Source: Pyrrhoderma lamaoense (Eukaryota > Basidiomycota > Agaricomycetes > Hymenochaetales > Hymenochaetaceae). Taken from it: DNA of 64,000 nucleotides. Shown here piece after piece: positions 13,388-24,674 of the stretch. The stretch lies in NCBI GenBank assembly GCA_002794735.1, contig NBAZ01000003.1, forward strand, positions 1,178,001 through 1,242,000, given 5' to 3'. Below the pieces are notes generated by a model. It made no database searches. It was not told the origin of the DNA and saw nothing but the letters and a program-made list of their open reading frames with translations. The first letter of the stretch is position 1; each line of letters begins with the position of its first letter. The position numbers and the translations under genes are program-made.

Positions 13388-16199
13388 TCAATCCTGGATG
13401 GGGTGCGGTTGAGTTCGAACTATTGATGAATCCGATGATGCTGTACATTCAAAGGTTGTAAACATGACAAGAACATGAAGCGCCAGTGCATAGAACACAA
13501 ATGCATTACGCGCTCTACGGTTTCCAAGGATGGCTCTAGTGAGTGACAAGACAGCTTTTTCAATAGGATTGAGCGCCTGAAAGGCACGAGCTGCTTCCTA
13601 GATGTTTCGAATACATATCAGCAACATGATAATAGGGGTATATAGTAGGATATGTACCCTGCCTCGGAAAGCTTCGAATGGGTTCATAGCTTCCTCATAT
13701 CGAGCGTGATATTTACTCAGATCATCTTGTCTTGCAGCAGGTAAAGGATTCAATTGCGCCTGAGCGTCTTCTCGGTAGCTTTGCATATATCGCACTTTCT
13801 CATACAGTTTTAAATTGTCTGTTTGTAAAGTTTTCACTTCAGAACGTAGTTCGGACAGTGTTTGGAATTGCCTGCGTATTTCTTCTTCTAGCTCTGCGTT
13901 CCGCTGACGGAATCTATCGCGTTGACTAGTGACAATAGGAAGAATTGAGGTATCTGCAGATGGCGCAAAAGGAATAGGGGTTGAACGAGAAGAATCCTAT
14001 TATCGGAACAGATAAGCCTAGATTTATGTCAACATGTTGTAAAAACACCTACAGTCGTGGACTTTGCATTCCCTAAGCCCAGGTCTGGTAGCCCTAGGGT
14101 ATCTTGTAATGTATCCGTTGAAGAAGTCGATTTCAGTCCATTGGACTGGGGTTTGTGCATTTCTAATTGCAGGAGATCAAGTTCAAGTTTCTCATTAAGA
14201 GTACGTTTCTCCTCAAGTTCGGCTTTTGTTAGGCGTAGTTCGTCAGATAACTCATCCATTCTAGATTCTAAATCACTATTTGCAACCTGTAGAGCTTAGT
14301 TAAGCCATCTTTGATTTCTGAGTCAAGAGAGTACATTATAACATACTCTAAGTTTTGTGAGCTCTTCCATAATTCGCTTATTTTTCGTGGCAAGGAGAGT
14401 TTCTAATGAGTTGTTCTGTTGTTGGCTTGTTGATTTGGAAGGGACTGGGCTCGGAAGAGCAAGACCCAATGTGCTAGCGCCTAGGTTGTATCCAGGCTCA
14501 GAAGAGAAATCATTATCCTCCATGCCGCCAAATTCAACATACTTGAGAGATCAGCGTCAGTGAGAATTTAGAGAGCGTACAAAGAATATAAGGTATCACC
14601 TTCATAATATCGAGTTCACGCTTGATTTCGTCATAGTCTGAGTATTGTTCAAGCTTTTTGCGAAGATTTTCGACTTCCACAGCCTACAGAAACGTATATT
14701 ACTAAAATGCATGAGGGATTGAGTGAAGGGAATTACTCGTGAATTCAATTCCTTTTCTTTCTCTTCAACATTCTTACGCAGGGACTTCTCGGCCTCTATG
14801 TTAGCAGTCTTCTGGGCTTCCAAAACTCGTGCCAAACGTTCGGATTCGTTGGTAAGCTCGGATATCTGCTGCTCAAGGGGCGCCACCCTTTGAATCCAAC
14901 TTGGGTGTTAGTACAAATGAATGTGCCTTTAAGAGTAGAGTAAGTGACCTATTTTGGATATCACTTCCACTTCTAACGGCCTCCATTTCTGCACGAAGAA
15001 GTTCCTAATATAGTCGTAAGCATTGGAGTCACCTAGAACTATCTAAATCGTACATTTCTTCTCTCAGTTGCAGCAACTCGGTTATTTGCACGTTCAAGCT
15101 CCGCAAGAATCATGTCAAGCTCCGCAAGCTTTCCAATAGTTTCCTGGTCTATATTTGTAGTCTATTAACACAATATCAACGGAAATAAAAGTTGGTATAC
15201 CTTGGCGTTCGGACTGGTCGAGAAGCTTGGCTTGATTACTTTCATTTGACATCCTAAGGTCTCGCAACTGTGTCTGAGCTAAAGATAATTGGCGAATGAG
15301 ATCCTTTTCCCTTGTGGTTACATTTATGCGTTTAGCACTGACATATAACAAGGAGGCACTAGTTGAATAGGGCGTGCATACCTATCCTCATAATTGCGTA
15401 GTTTCTCGTCATATGTTGCATGCATCTCATTCTCTTTTTGCAGTACTTTATCTGCAATAAGTTCATCCATACGACTTTCCAGTTGCTGAATCTTTGATTC
15501 AAGCTTCTTCTTTGAGCTGTCTATGCTTGATAGTTCCTGCACTTTTTGGTTCAGAGCTGCATTCTCCTCTTTTAACCTTTCTAATTGTGATTCTAGATCG
15601 GATGCTTGAGAGGCTTTGATAGTTTGTTCCTACACATCTATATGAGTATACTAGGTGGATGCCAGCTCTAGGTATATCGTGCTTACGACGGCAACATCCA
15701 GTAATGGATACGGGTCAGGAGCTTCAGCTAACCTCTTGTATAAACTTAAGAAAGCATTTTCGGATAATTTGGAGCGTTTCGTGAGATTATCAATCTCAGT
15801 TTGATAAGCTTTCAATATAGTTTATGAGAAAGTAGCAGCTGAATGGCTCGAAAATCTACGCGCACCTTTCAAAAGACCTTTCCAGGCACTGAGCTTGTCC
15901 TCATCGGGTATCTTCTTGAAGTCTAGAGCCAGGTTAATGACATTATTGCTTGCATTTTTACTCAAGTCTAAGCTTTCATACCTTTTGTCCTGTCTGCAAG
16001 GGCCTTTCTACCAATAACGCTCTCCTTTTGGTTCTCAACAATCTCTATGCCTTGAGCATCCAAGGTCTTTTGTAGCTCCGTTAGATTGATGTCTAGAATT
16101 GTATAAATCCTATGCGATTTTGTATAAATAAATAAAAATGAGAAACAGACCTTTCCACACTGAAAGAGCTGCAGAGAAATTGTTCTCAGATGAAACCAT
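13388..16199 (-). CDS. COY1: Protein CASP, Golgi coiled-coil tail-anchored protein (COY1 orthologue)
   Basis: Fourteen minus-strand exons: 16151..16199, 15982..16092, 15866..15922, 15687..15808, 15382..15629, 15201..15337, 15054..15148, 14949..15004, 14737..14887, 14600..14683, 14347..14541, 14053..14286, 13658..13996, 13388..13597. All phases close, giving 695 residues, the usual size. Signature segments are QKTLDAQGIEIVENQKES near the N-terminus, a long heptad coiled coil, RYEEAMNPFEAFRGRE, and a C-terminal block NRRARNAFVFYALALH that forms the tail-anchor membrane segment (about residues 655-680). The conserved Tyr and His of the CASP anchor are present. CASP/Coy1 is a golgin-like tether in intra-Golgi retrograde transport. 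It is divergent from uS9m across 176 bp. Confidence 0.95.
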
Positions 16200-16375
16200 T
16201 TCACGTATAGCAGCTGTAAATTCGTATGATCGTCTACGGAGCGTTAATTGGGTCCAAAGTGAAAGTCTATTAACGTGTTGCTTAGTTCACAAATGTAATT
16301 TCAATTACATCACGTGCATAAGGATTTTCATCCTTCACTGTTCATCCTCACTAGACTAAGAGCACCGAGTACGAT
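16200..16375. promoter_or_regulatory. Compact bidirectional promoter between CASP and uS9m
   Basis: Only 176 bp separate two divergent start codons, so both promoters must share or abut here. A CACGTG E-box-like hexamer occurs near 16311. The regulatory role is inference from layout. Confidence 0.5.
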
Positions 16376-17443
16376 ATGGCATTCGCTTGTAGACGAGCAG
16401 TGACCCCATTCTACTCTAATACTTTCACTGCATCTGTATTGGCTCGCTCATTCGCCAGTACATCTCGTCTTGCGGCACGAATCGAACCTCCAGACTCACC
16501 AACTTTTTACACTGGACGTGCTGCTTTTTATGATTATGTTGCCTCTTTAGAACGCGCAATAACCCATACTCGCTCGACTCTCAAGACTCTCCAACTCACC
16601 CCTCTACCCGAATTTGCTCTAAAATCACTCCCACCACCTAGCTCTGCATGGAAATCAAAGGACGAGCTTGCAACTACGCTCATGGCAAAACTTTCCGCTT
16701 CACGGCATCGTCGTTTAATTCAGCTACTTAACCAGCTGAACGATTACAGGCGTATTGCTGGAACAGCAGGACATGATGACTTAAAGCTGGGACTTGATAG
16801 CGTCCTTTCCATGTTTGAAAGACCAGATAAGGATACCCTCTTCCGGGGTGCACGAAAACCTGTTACCATTGACGAGCAGGGTCGTGCTTACGCTCTAGGA
16901 GCACGCAAGACAAGCTCTGCTCGTGTGTGGGTGATTTCTTCAGAACACGCCACTGCTGTCAAAGCACTTGAAGGCAACCCCTGTCCTCCAATTACAGAAA
17001 TCCTCGTAAACAACATGCCACTAAATGAGTACTTCAAAGCTCCTGTAGACCGAGAGAGAATACTACGACCCTTCAGGTTAGCTGGCTTGTTAGGAGCATA
17101 TAACGTATTTGCCCTTTCTCGTGGTGGTGGAATGTCTGGCCAAGCTGGTGCTATTGCTCATGGTATTGCAAAATGTCTGGCGGCTCATGTGCCTGATGTC
17201 GAGCTTATCCTTCGACGTGGTACGCTTTACCAGACTTTTTTGAAGACCTTTTTACCTTTGCTAATAAACATATATAATCTTCAGCCAAACTTCTTAGGCG
17301 CGACCCGCGTATGGTTGAACGGAAGAAGACTGGAAAAGCTAAGGCCAGAAAAGCGGTGAGTAAAACAGTCTTCACCTATTACGATCTACTACTCATTTCC
17401 ATTTCTTTTTCTCCTTCTCTAGTATGCTTGGGTCAAACGTTAA
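16376..17443 (+). CDS. MRPS9: Mitochondrial small ribosomal subunit protein uS9m
   Basis: Three exons, 16376..17219, 17285..17355 and 17423..17443, give 311 residues. The N-terminus is basic and Ser/Ala-rich (FASTSRLAARIEPP), consistent with a mitochondrial targeting peptide. The uS9 fold follows near the C-terminus: GRKTSSARVW-like RKTSSARVWVI, NNMPLNEYF, the GGGMSGQAGAIAHGIAKCL loop, and the conserved tail LLRRDPRMVERKKTGKAKA with YAWVKR at the very end. That basic tail reaches the decoding site in ribosomes. The last exon codes for only YAWVKR plus stop. The gene is divergent from CASP and convergent with BRE1. Confidence 0.94.
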
Positions 17444-17734
17444 AATATCACTTTCTTCCTTTGGAATGTTCGTTGTCCAATTTTATGTCTATTTAGCTTC
17501 AATATAATAAAAGAGTAGTAATATGCTTTAAGATAACACAAAACGAAGTTGTCCTTCCCCCTTGGTACAGAAGGAAAAAATATAGGAAAAAAGGAAGTTG
17601 AAATATAGAACGTCGGCAACAAAGGATAAAAATAATAAAAAGGTTACATATGCAATGTAGAAAAGAAATATGAGTTGCTAAAAAGAATGAAGGGGGAAAG
17701 GAAAGGGGAAGAGAACAGGACATGATCCAATACT

Positions 17735-20700
17735 TCACTGAAGGTAGAGTGTATGAACTTCAGATAAACCAAAGGATTTTGCACAAAAGGGACACTTTCG
17801 TGATCTTTGAGTTATTTGCTGGTCGACACATTCTTTGCAGAAAGTATGCAAGCACTTAGCGATGATTGTATTTCTAAAGCGAAGATTGCAAGTGGAGCAT
17901 TTCAGAAGCGCCTACATATATTGATAGATGTTGTTAGGAAGTCATGTAGTAAGATAGTCTCAACGAAAAGATTATATCTCATACCTGAGCTCGACCTTCT
18001 TCTTCCCGTGTATCTTCTGAAGGTTTCTGGGATACAACAGATGCTTGAGTCCTCTTGAGTTTTTCAGCTTCCTTTTTAGCCTTCCGAAGCTCGTCTTTCA
18101 GTTTGTCTGTACTGAGCCTTATCTCAACCACCTCTTCTTCCATCTTAGTGATATGCTTACGAAGCTATATAGGCGATGGCGTGGAGTCAGTACAGCACAA
18201 AAAAATCAATGAGATAAAGAAACGAAGTAATAGAGATAATTACAGCCTCTGTTTGCAGCTCTGCATCCGCTAGCTTCGCAGCAAGAACGTCTTTTTCATG
18301 CTCGACGGCTCGGATCTGTTTACGAAGCTGTTCATTGTCGTCCTCAATTGTAGAATTTCATTCTGATAGTCGTCCTATATATTGAGGACGGTTCAGTTCT
18401 CCTACAACAGCCTAATCAATTCACAAACAAAAAACTTACTAGATCCTTACGTAAACCTTTTTCCGTTTCTTTGAGATGCTCAACAAGCTTGACCTGTTTC
18501 TCAAAGTTGCGGCTGGCTACCTTGCGTTCTGCATCTTTAGCTTCATGCTCTGTCATCATCTTATAATACTTATTCTCGGAACGAGCTCTCTGAGAACAAT
18601 TAGAGTAAGAGCCTGAACTCATGTGGAAAAGTCAGAATACAAACCGATGCAACAAGCTTGTCTTTTTCTTCCTCCCATTTCTCCAGAGTGATCACTTGAT
18701 TATGCAATTCATGTCTCGTGGACTCTAAACTATTGCTGAGGTTATCCATCTCCGACATCAATGCCTCCATTTCCTAAAGGTGATTATAGCTCATGTATTT
18801 TTAAAGGGTAACGCCGAGAACCCACCTGTGCATTCTGAGTCACTTGAAGCCTTAACGTGCGCAACTCGTCATCCTGAGTCTTCAATTTGGTATCCAATTC
18901 ACCATTTGAGGAAGATTTGAGACGTGAATTCTCCTTCTCTAATTCCTTTAAACGCACTCGTAGAGATGCTGCGTCTATTGTCATTTGATCTCGATCTCGG
19001 ACGGTTGCGCGAAGACTCTCTAACTCCTTGTGAGTTTCGCTGATGATCAGTCAGATACCTATAATCATTCACGAATATATGAGATCATTCTACAAACCTC
19101 AATCTTCTCCTAATATCATCGACGTAGGTTGTATTTATTTCAGGATCCTTCCAGAGGAATGCATGTAAATCTTCGTCTCCAGCATTAGAAGCCAGGCGAG
19201 TGCGTAATCGCTGAACTTCTGAATTAAGTTGCGTTATTTGTGCCTAACAACACAGAGAATTAATCTTTGGATATATATTACTAGGTTTTTTTTCCCTTAC
19301 CCCCTGAGTGTCAACTAACGCCTTGTACTTTTCGACAGCCGACCATTTACTTTCAAGCTTGGCAGTGGCCTCCTTCAACTGAGCCTCAAGTTGATCCCTT
19401 ATTTGCCTGATACGATTGAGATCGTCCTCTCTCTTCTGAAGCAAAGATTTAGCTTCCTCGGCTTCTTTTCCTAAGTGAAACTATAAAAACTATTAGCAAG
19501 GCTTCCAAGTATCTCAGTAACTGCACGGCTATACCTCCATTTGTTGTTGCCACACAACTCTACTCTCATACATTTGTTTCTTTGATTTAGTATAGTTTTC
19601 AATGGCCGAATCAAAGGTCTTTAGATCGTAAGATTGCCGTGCCGCATAGCAGAGTAAGAGTTGATATGATTTAGATTTTGCAATGACATGTTCTGGAAGA
19701 GTTTCCAACTAGCAGTTCGGGTTTAGTTCCCATTCTGTATCTCTAAGGAACCTGGATAATTACCGCTATTTCAAGCTCTGTATTCCGACTACGGAGTTTT
19801 ACTTGATCTCGCTCCAACTCTGCAATTCTCTCATCCCGATACCTAAGTTGTTCTTCGTCGATAGAAGAAACCAGTTGATTAGCGTCTAACATAGCTACAT
19901 CCTAAGGTTATAAATCAGAAATGAGAAAATAAGTATTAACGTAAATGAGTGGAGTTACTCGCACCAATCAACCTGACCACTCACTTCGGTTTCCTGTCTG
20001 GATACAGATCCTACTGGTGTTGCGCTACCGCTCTCCTTCGTCAATTCCCCATTTCCCTTCGAGGAGGTTTCAATTACCGGATCTTTACATGGGAATGGAT
20101 CCAGTTTGCGACTCTGAAGTCGGTCGACTCGTGACAATGCGTCTCTCAGCTCTTCTGCATACTTATCCCGCTCCTCCCGAATCTCATTCATTCTCGCGAA
20201 GGTTGCATCTGCCTCTGCGGTCAAGAACGCGTTCTTTTTCACGATAAGAGTTATCAATTAACCATTGTGGTAGAAAGATATACGTGTAGACACATACTGA
20301 TTTTTGCAGTTCTTGACACTCTGAAAAAAGGGTATCATAATCCGGCCGATCCACCTTTCCTGCTAGCTTAACTAGGGCGTGGATCGCCTTCTCCGTATCC
20401 TGGATTTTGTCCTGAGACATTTTTTCCACGTTCTCGTAATCCTCAGCGGTGAATATTCGAGATGGAAAAATCGTCTTTACACTTTCTATTCCAATGGTCA
20501 ATAAGAAAATATGACGCATAAACTTCCAGACACTTACGACCGGCTTCTTCGACCATAGACTCGAGGGGTACTAATTGGCGGATAGTTTCAACCGTCTACG
20601 CACAGATATTTAATTAGATTATTTGATGCTATACTCACAGTTAGATATTTAAACTTACTGATGTCCAGCAAGTCTCCGCTTGTATTCGTTCAAGATTACT

Positions 20701-21143
20701 CCTCTTCAACGATTCTTCGAGCCGCCCAATCCGCTCCAACGCTCTATTGAATTCCCTCTGATAGTACTTCATACGCCTAAATATCGCTGCTTTACGAAAA
20801 GCCTATAGTGCATGTATAGAGAATTAATCAGCATGTTATACTTGATTGTCAGTGTACCAGGAAAAACGAGATTTATGAAGAAAGAGAGAAAAAAGGCAAA
20901 CATGAGAGCTTTTGAGTGGTTTAGTAAGATATACCGTACCTCAACTTTTTCTTCATCCTCAGGCTCAGATAGGAATTTTCCATATTGACTTTCTTCCTTT
21001 TTTTCATCATTAGTTGAAGAGATAGGTGAACCTGTCATTGAATCCAATACGCGCTTCTTGTTCGTTGCCCATTCCTCTGTTGTAGTCGCGCGTCGTTTAC
21101 CAGTCGACTCGTTGTCACCAGTCCGTTGAATTTCAACATCCAT
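17735..21143 (-). CDS. BRE1: E3 ubiquitin-protein ligase BRE1 (histone H2B monoubiquitination)
   Basis: Fifteen minus-strand exons: 20940..21143, 20659..20802, 20538..20595, 20298..20485, 19973..20233, 19764..19901, 19535..19708, 19301..19480, 19098..19243, 18826..19039, 18645..18773, 18440..18589, 18244..18342, 17985..18164, 17735..17911. The model has 813 residues. The N-terminus has the Bre1 block FRKAAIFRRMKYYQRE, the middle is continuous coiled coil, and the C-terminus is a C3HC4 RING: LKCSTCNLRF...KCLHTFCKECV...KCPFCAKSFG, followed by the short hydrophobic tail typical of Bre1. It works with Rad6 in transcription-linked chromatin modification. The start of exon 13 is uncertain: the acceptor at 18343 keeps frame, but coding-like sequence extends to 18374 in another frame. 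Confidence 0.93.
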
Positions 21144-21439
21144 CACAGCATGAGCTTATAAAGTGGTTCGGACTTTCTACAACAACAAATTCTTGAATGT
21201 CGTTCTATGGGGATAGGAAGAATAAAAGGAGGAGGAACGTATTTATGGAAGATTGTCTTCAAACGCCTCCTTTACAAACTCAGATTTAGAAGGAACAAAT
21301 GTAGTCACGCTCTTTCCTTTTTAGGTGACACCGACATCTCCCAAGAAATTTGAAAAATGGAACGATGGCAGTTCAATAGTAATACTATATCTATCATACA
21401 AAATTGAAGCTAGTGGGGATAAACTCAATATCTTTGTTG

Positions 21440-23863
21440 TTATAGTGGGTGAATTTTTACTCTTGGATACCCTTTTGTCTCATCTATATTAACAATTTCA
21501 CAATCTGCAATCGATCCATCACCAATCTGTGTTTCCACACACGCGAAGTCCATCGTCTTCGTGATTCATCAATTTTAGTGTGAAGCGAAAGAGAAAACCA
21601 TTCAAAACTTACTGTTTCAAGAGCTACCATGGGATGATCTATTATAAATATCACTATATGAGTATGCTTTGTAGGATAGGGAGTAATCTCTACTGCGACA
21701 ACTCACGCCATATTCCTGTTCCATAAACTACGGCTTGCCCAGCGCCTGCTATGAATGCTCTTAGCGTTTTTAGATCCGGTTTTTCGTTTTCACCATTCTT
21801 TGCAACGACGACAAGATACTTGCTCCCAGGCTTCTCGAGAGCATCAGGGCCCTTCAAACCATTTCCACTACCAATTCCCATAGGGATAAACGCTTGATTT
21901 GTATATGGGTGCCTTTCAAGTAACTTAATTGGCCAGCCAGGTCCCCTCTCGTTGAAGTCCCGTGTGAACTCGAAATTAAGAGGTAGACATCTATATACTG
22001 AAATCCCTGGAGTAGCGTCTGGAAGGGTCGGTGGATAGGAGGATACTACAGGCGCTAACTTGTGGAACTTTTTTGCCGATCCCTGATTAGCAAGGGTTAC
22101 TTTTGTATCTGAAGGTGTACTTTCACTACTGGCAAAGGCCTGCACAACATTACCGTAAGGTACAAATGCCTCTCTCGTAAGATACTCAGCTACTAGCGTT
22201 ATACTGGATTTGGAGTCGTTGTTAATGGGATATTCATTCGCTTGAATATTGGATTCTAAAGCAGGACAAACAAAAGCAAAGATTTTATGAACAAAATATG
22301 CAAAATAACTCAGATAAGCCCTGCTTTACTGACGATCTGTTACGGCGGCAGTGGCAGTACCAAGGGTAGTTTCTGCCGCTGATGAGCGTTTTCCTAGTAT
22401 ACGCACACGCTTGATTCCACCATCGGGATAGATTGTTACTCGCACGTGTGTATACACCTTATCCTGCACGTTCTCCAAATCGAAGTAGTGTTGAGCATGA
22501 GGACTGAGTTTTGTTCGCGGAAGTATGCAAGTCCAATTTGAATCTTCCACAGATGGAATTACATCTGGAGAATTGGTGGCATGTAATTCACAGCTCTCCG
22601 GAAAATTACCTTTGAAATGGGCGGTATCGATCTCAGTCTTTTCCAAGTGACCTGGTGCTCCACTGCAGGAACGTTCATCAGGAGTTTTTTTTTAGTTGTA
22701 TAAGTCATACATACAGCTTGATTACAACCCAATCCTTATGGTTAGGTGCTCGGCTACGTTTTGTTTCCCATCCATCCCCCATATCTTTTCCTATATTCAA
22801 TTTTAGATATATTATATCATATATTTCATTATGTTGGCATACCTCTTCCTGGTAGTAGCAAGTTTGAGCCTACACCGAAGTGCTGATCCGAGACAAATAC
22901 GGCACGTCCACCGGAAAACACATGTGCAAGGTCAACGACCTCGTTAGCATTTTCTGGAAAGATAGCATGTATCAAACCATAAACTCGGAAACGAGCCTTG
23001 ATATTTATTCAAGATATTTTGAGTATATGTCAATTGCTTTCTTTAGTAAAGCGAAAACAAAACATACAATGCCACCATCCGGGTACATGTTTAATTTAAC
23101 ATAATTGTACTTCTCCATGGTCCTTGGGATTTTAAAGAGGTGGCGAGAACTAGGACCTAGAGGGACCTTTGGAAGAATTTCGGACCACTGGTAAAAGTTA
23201 TATTTCAATTTAATAAGGTTAAGACAAGAACGAAGAATACAGGCTACTATACCCTTTTGTCGTCCGATGTTGGATGTGTGTCACTGAGGTCCAAGAGGGC
23301 TTGTACAGAAGCTTCAGGAGCTTCATTACCTATGGGCAGTTGATAAATGAAGCTACTAGGGAATACAACTTTGCATAAGTCCTATGATAGGCTTACCATT
23401 GAAATGTGTAGTATCAATATCAAAGCCAGATATAACACCGGAGGTACCAAACCTTATTATGCACCTGCGCGAACGTTAGCGTACAAATATTACATATGGA
23501 GAAACCAAGATACCAGTCGTAAGAAGGATTATGGCGTCTAGTCTCCCACCACTATAGAGAGCGCCGTTGGGACCAAATTGACCCTTTAGACTGGGGGCCG
23601 GCTGCGTGGATCATGAATTCAAGTTGACGGTACAAGACAACAGATTACATACTTCAACCTTTATAAGATTCTCTGCTTCAGCAAAGAATTCGTCGGAAAC
23701 ACCGATAATTTTCCCACCAAGAGCAACACTTGAGATTTCTGAATAAGAATACATTAGCTGATTCAATAATTAGATATATGCTCCTTAAAGGAAACTATAT
23801 CTAACCTGTTTCTGTACCAAATGCAGAGCCAAATGCATCCAAGGGGACAGGTTCGTAGGCCAT
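21440..23863 (-). CDS. Fused allantoicase - ureidoglycolate lyase (ureide degradation)
   Basis: Twelve minus-strand exons: 23806..23863, 23653..23738, 23514..23601, 23397..23464, 23253..23329, 23068..23187, 22843..22996, 22715..22790, 22334..22662, 21707..22255, 21613..21638, 21440..21556. About 582 residues. Residues 20-345 hold two allantoicase repeats, each with the WET(K/R)R motif and a 'MYPDGGI'/'IYPDGGI' strand, as in yeast Dal2. Residues 353-582 form a ureidoglycolate lyase domain (RHPYTNQAFIPMG, GTGIWHHPMVAL, compare yeast Dal3). Together they convert allantoate to ureidoglycolate plus urea, then to glyoxylate plus urea, in purine-nitrogen use. Exon 3 (23514-23601) lacks one base in the first WETRRHN segment near 23552. 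No stop or promoter separates the halves; the fusion exon 22334..22662 joins exon 10 in phase. Confidence 0.9.
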
Positions 23864-24674
23864 TTCTCGACAGAAGTCTCCACAGAAATGCTATCCTTCC
23901 GATTGAATTGGGTCGCTAGCTGGGTCTCAAGGAGTAATGGACAAAGATAGTGAATAAAGAGAAAATAGTAGATAAAGTCGGCATGATAAGCAAGAAGTGC
24001 GGCATATCGGGTCCGAGAGTAAAAAGCAGGAAAAGACTTTTGACCGATTATTGCGTCACAATTTCATTTCATAATCCAGACAGTTCTTTGCTCTTGACGC
24101 CGATGATTATTATACCGATGCACTCAGCTCGGTTTACGCTTTAAATCTCAATTTTATGACTCGAGAGACACTGCCGTTATTAAATGTAGTAACACGTTTG
24201 AAGATATACTTTCTTTTGTAAGTAAAAATGAAATAGCTGGGTAGACACGTGTCTTAGTGCAGTAAGTCACTCTAACATATTCCACTCATGAGCACCCGTT
24301 TAGAATACTCAACCACGACAGACATTTCTACACAAACAGAGTATTTTATGATAGGAAGGTGTTTCGAATTAGCGCACAATGCATGAGCCCAATGATAGAC
24401 AAAATATTTGTCATAGGCCAATGTGGCAACCTCCTTTCAGATTATCACATGCCAGCCGCGCCTGACTATGATGGTCCTTGTTCCGCTGGAACCACTACTA
24501 TACACAATCTCTGATCCCCTCTCTTACTTTCTCTCAACAATCAGTCTTCGTCTGTTTTCGTGATACCCAAGATTACAATCCATCTGTTGAACACTACGAT
24601 ACTTGCTACTTCATCCTTTTCTAACCTTCAAGATATTTAACAAACTATTTCTATTGTGATCTGTCCCTCGGATC
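23864..24674. promoter_or_regulatory. Divergent intergenic region between allantoicase-UGL and the esterase
   Basis: No gene is visible. The segment 24460-24670 is CT-rich with cap-like pyrimidine tracts before the esterase start. No GATA cluster strong enough to assert nitrogen control was seen. Confidence 0.4.

Noticed and set aside
13388..21143. CASP and BRE1 as two halves of one long coiled-coil gene split by uS9m
   Set aside because: Each has its own start, stop and diagnostic C-terminus (tail anchor for CASP, RING for BRE1).
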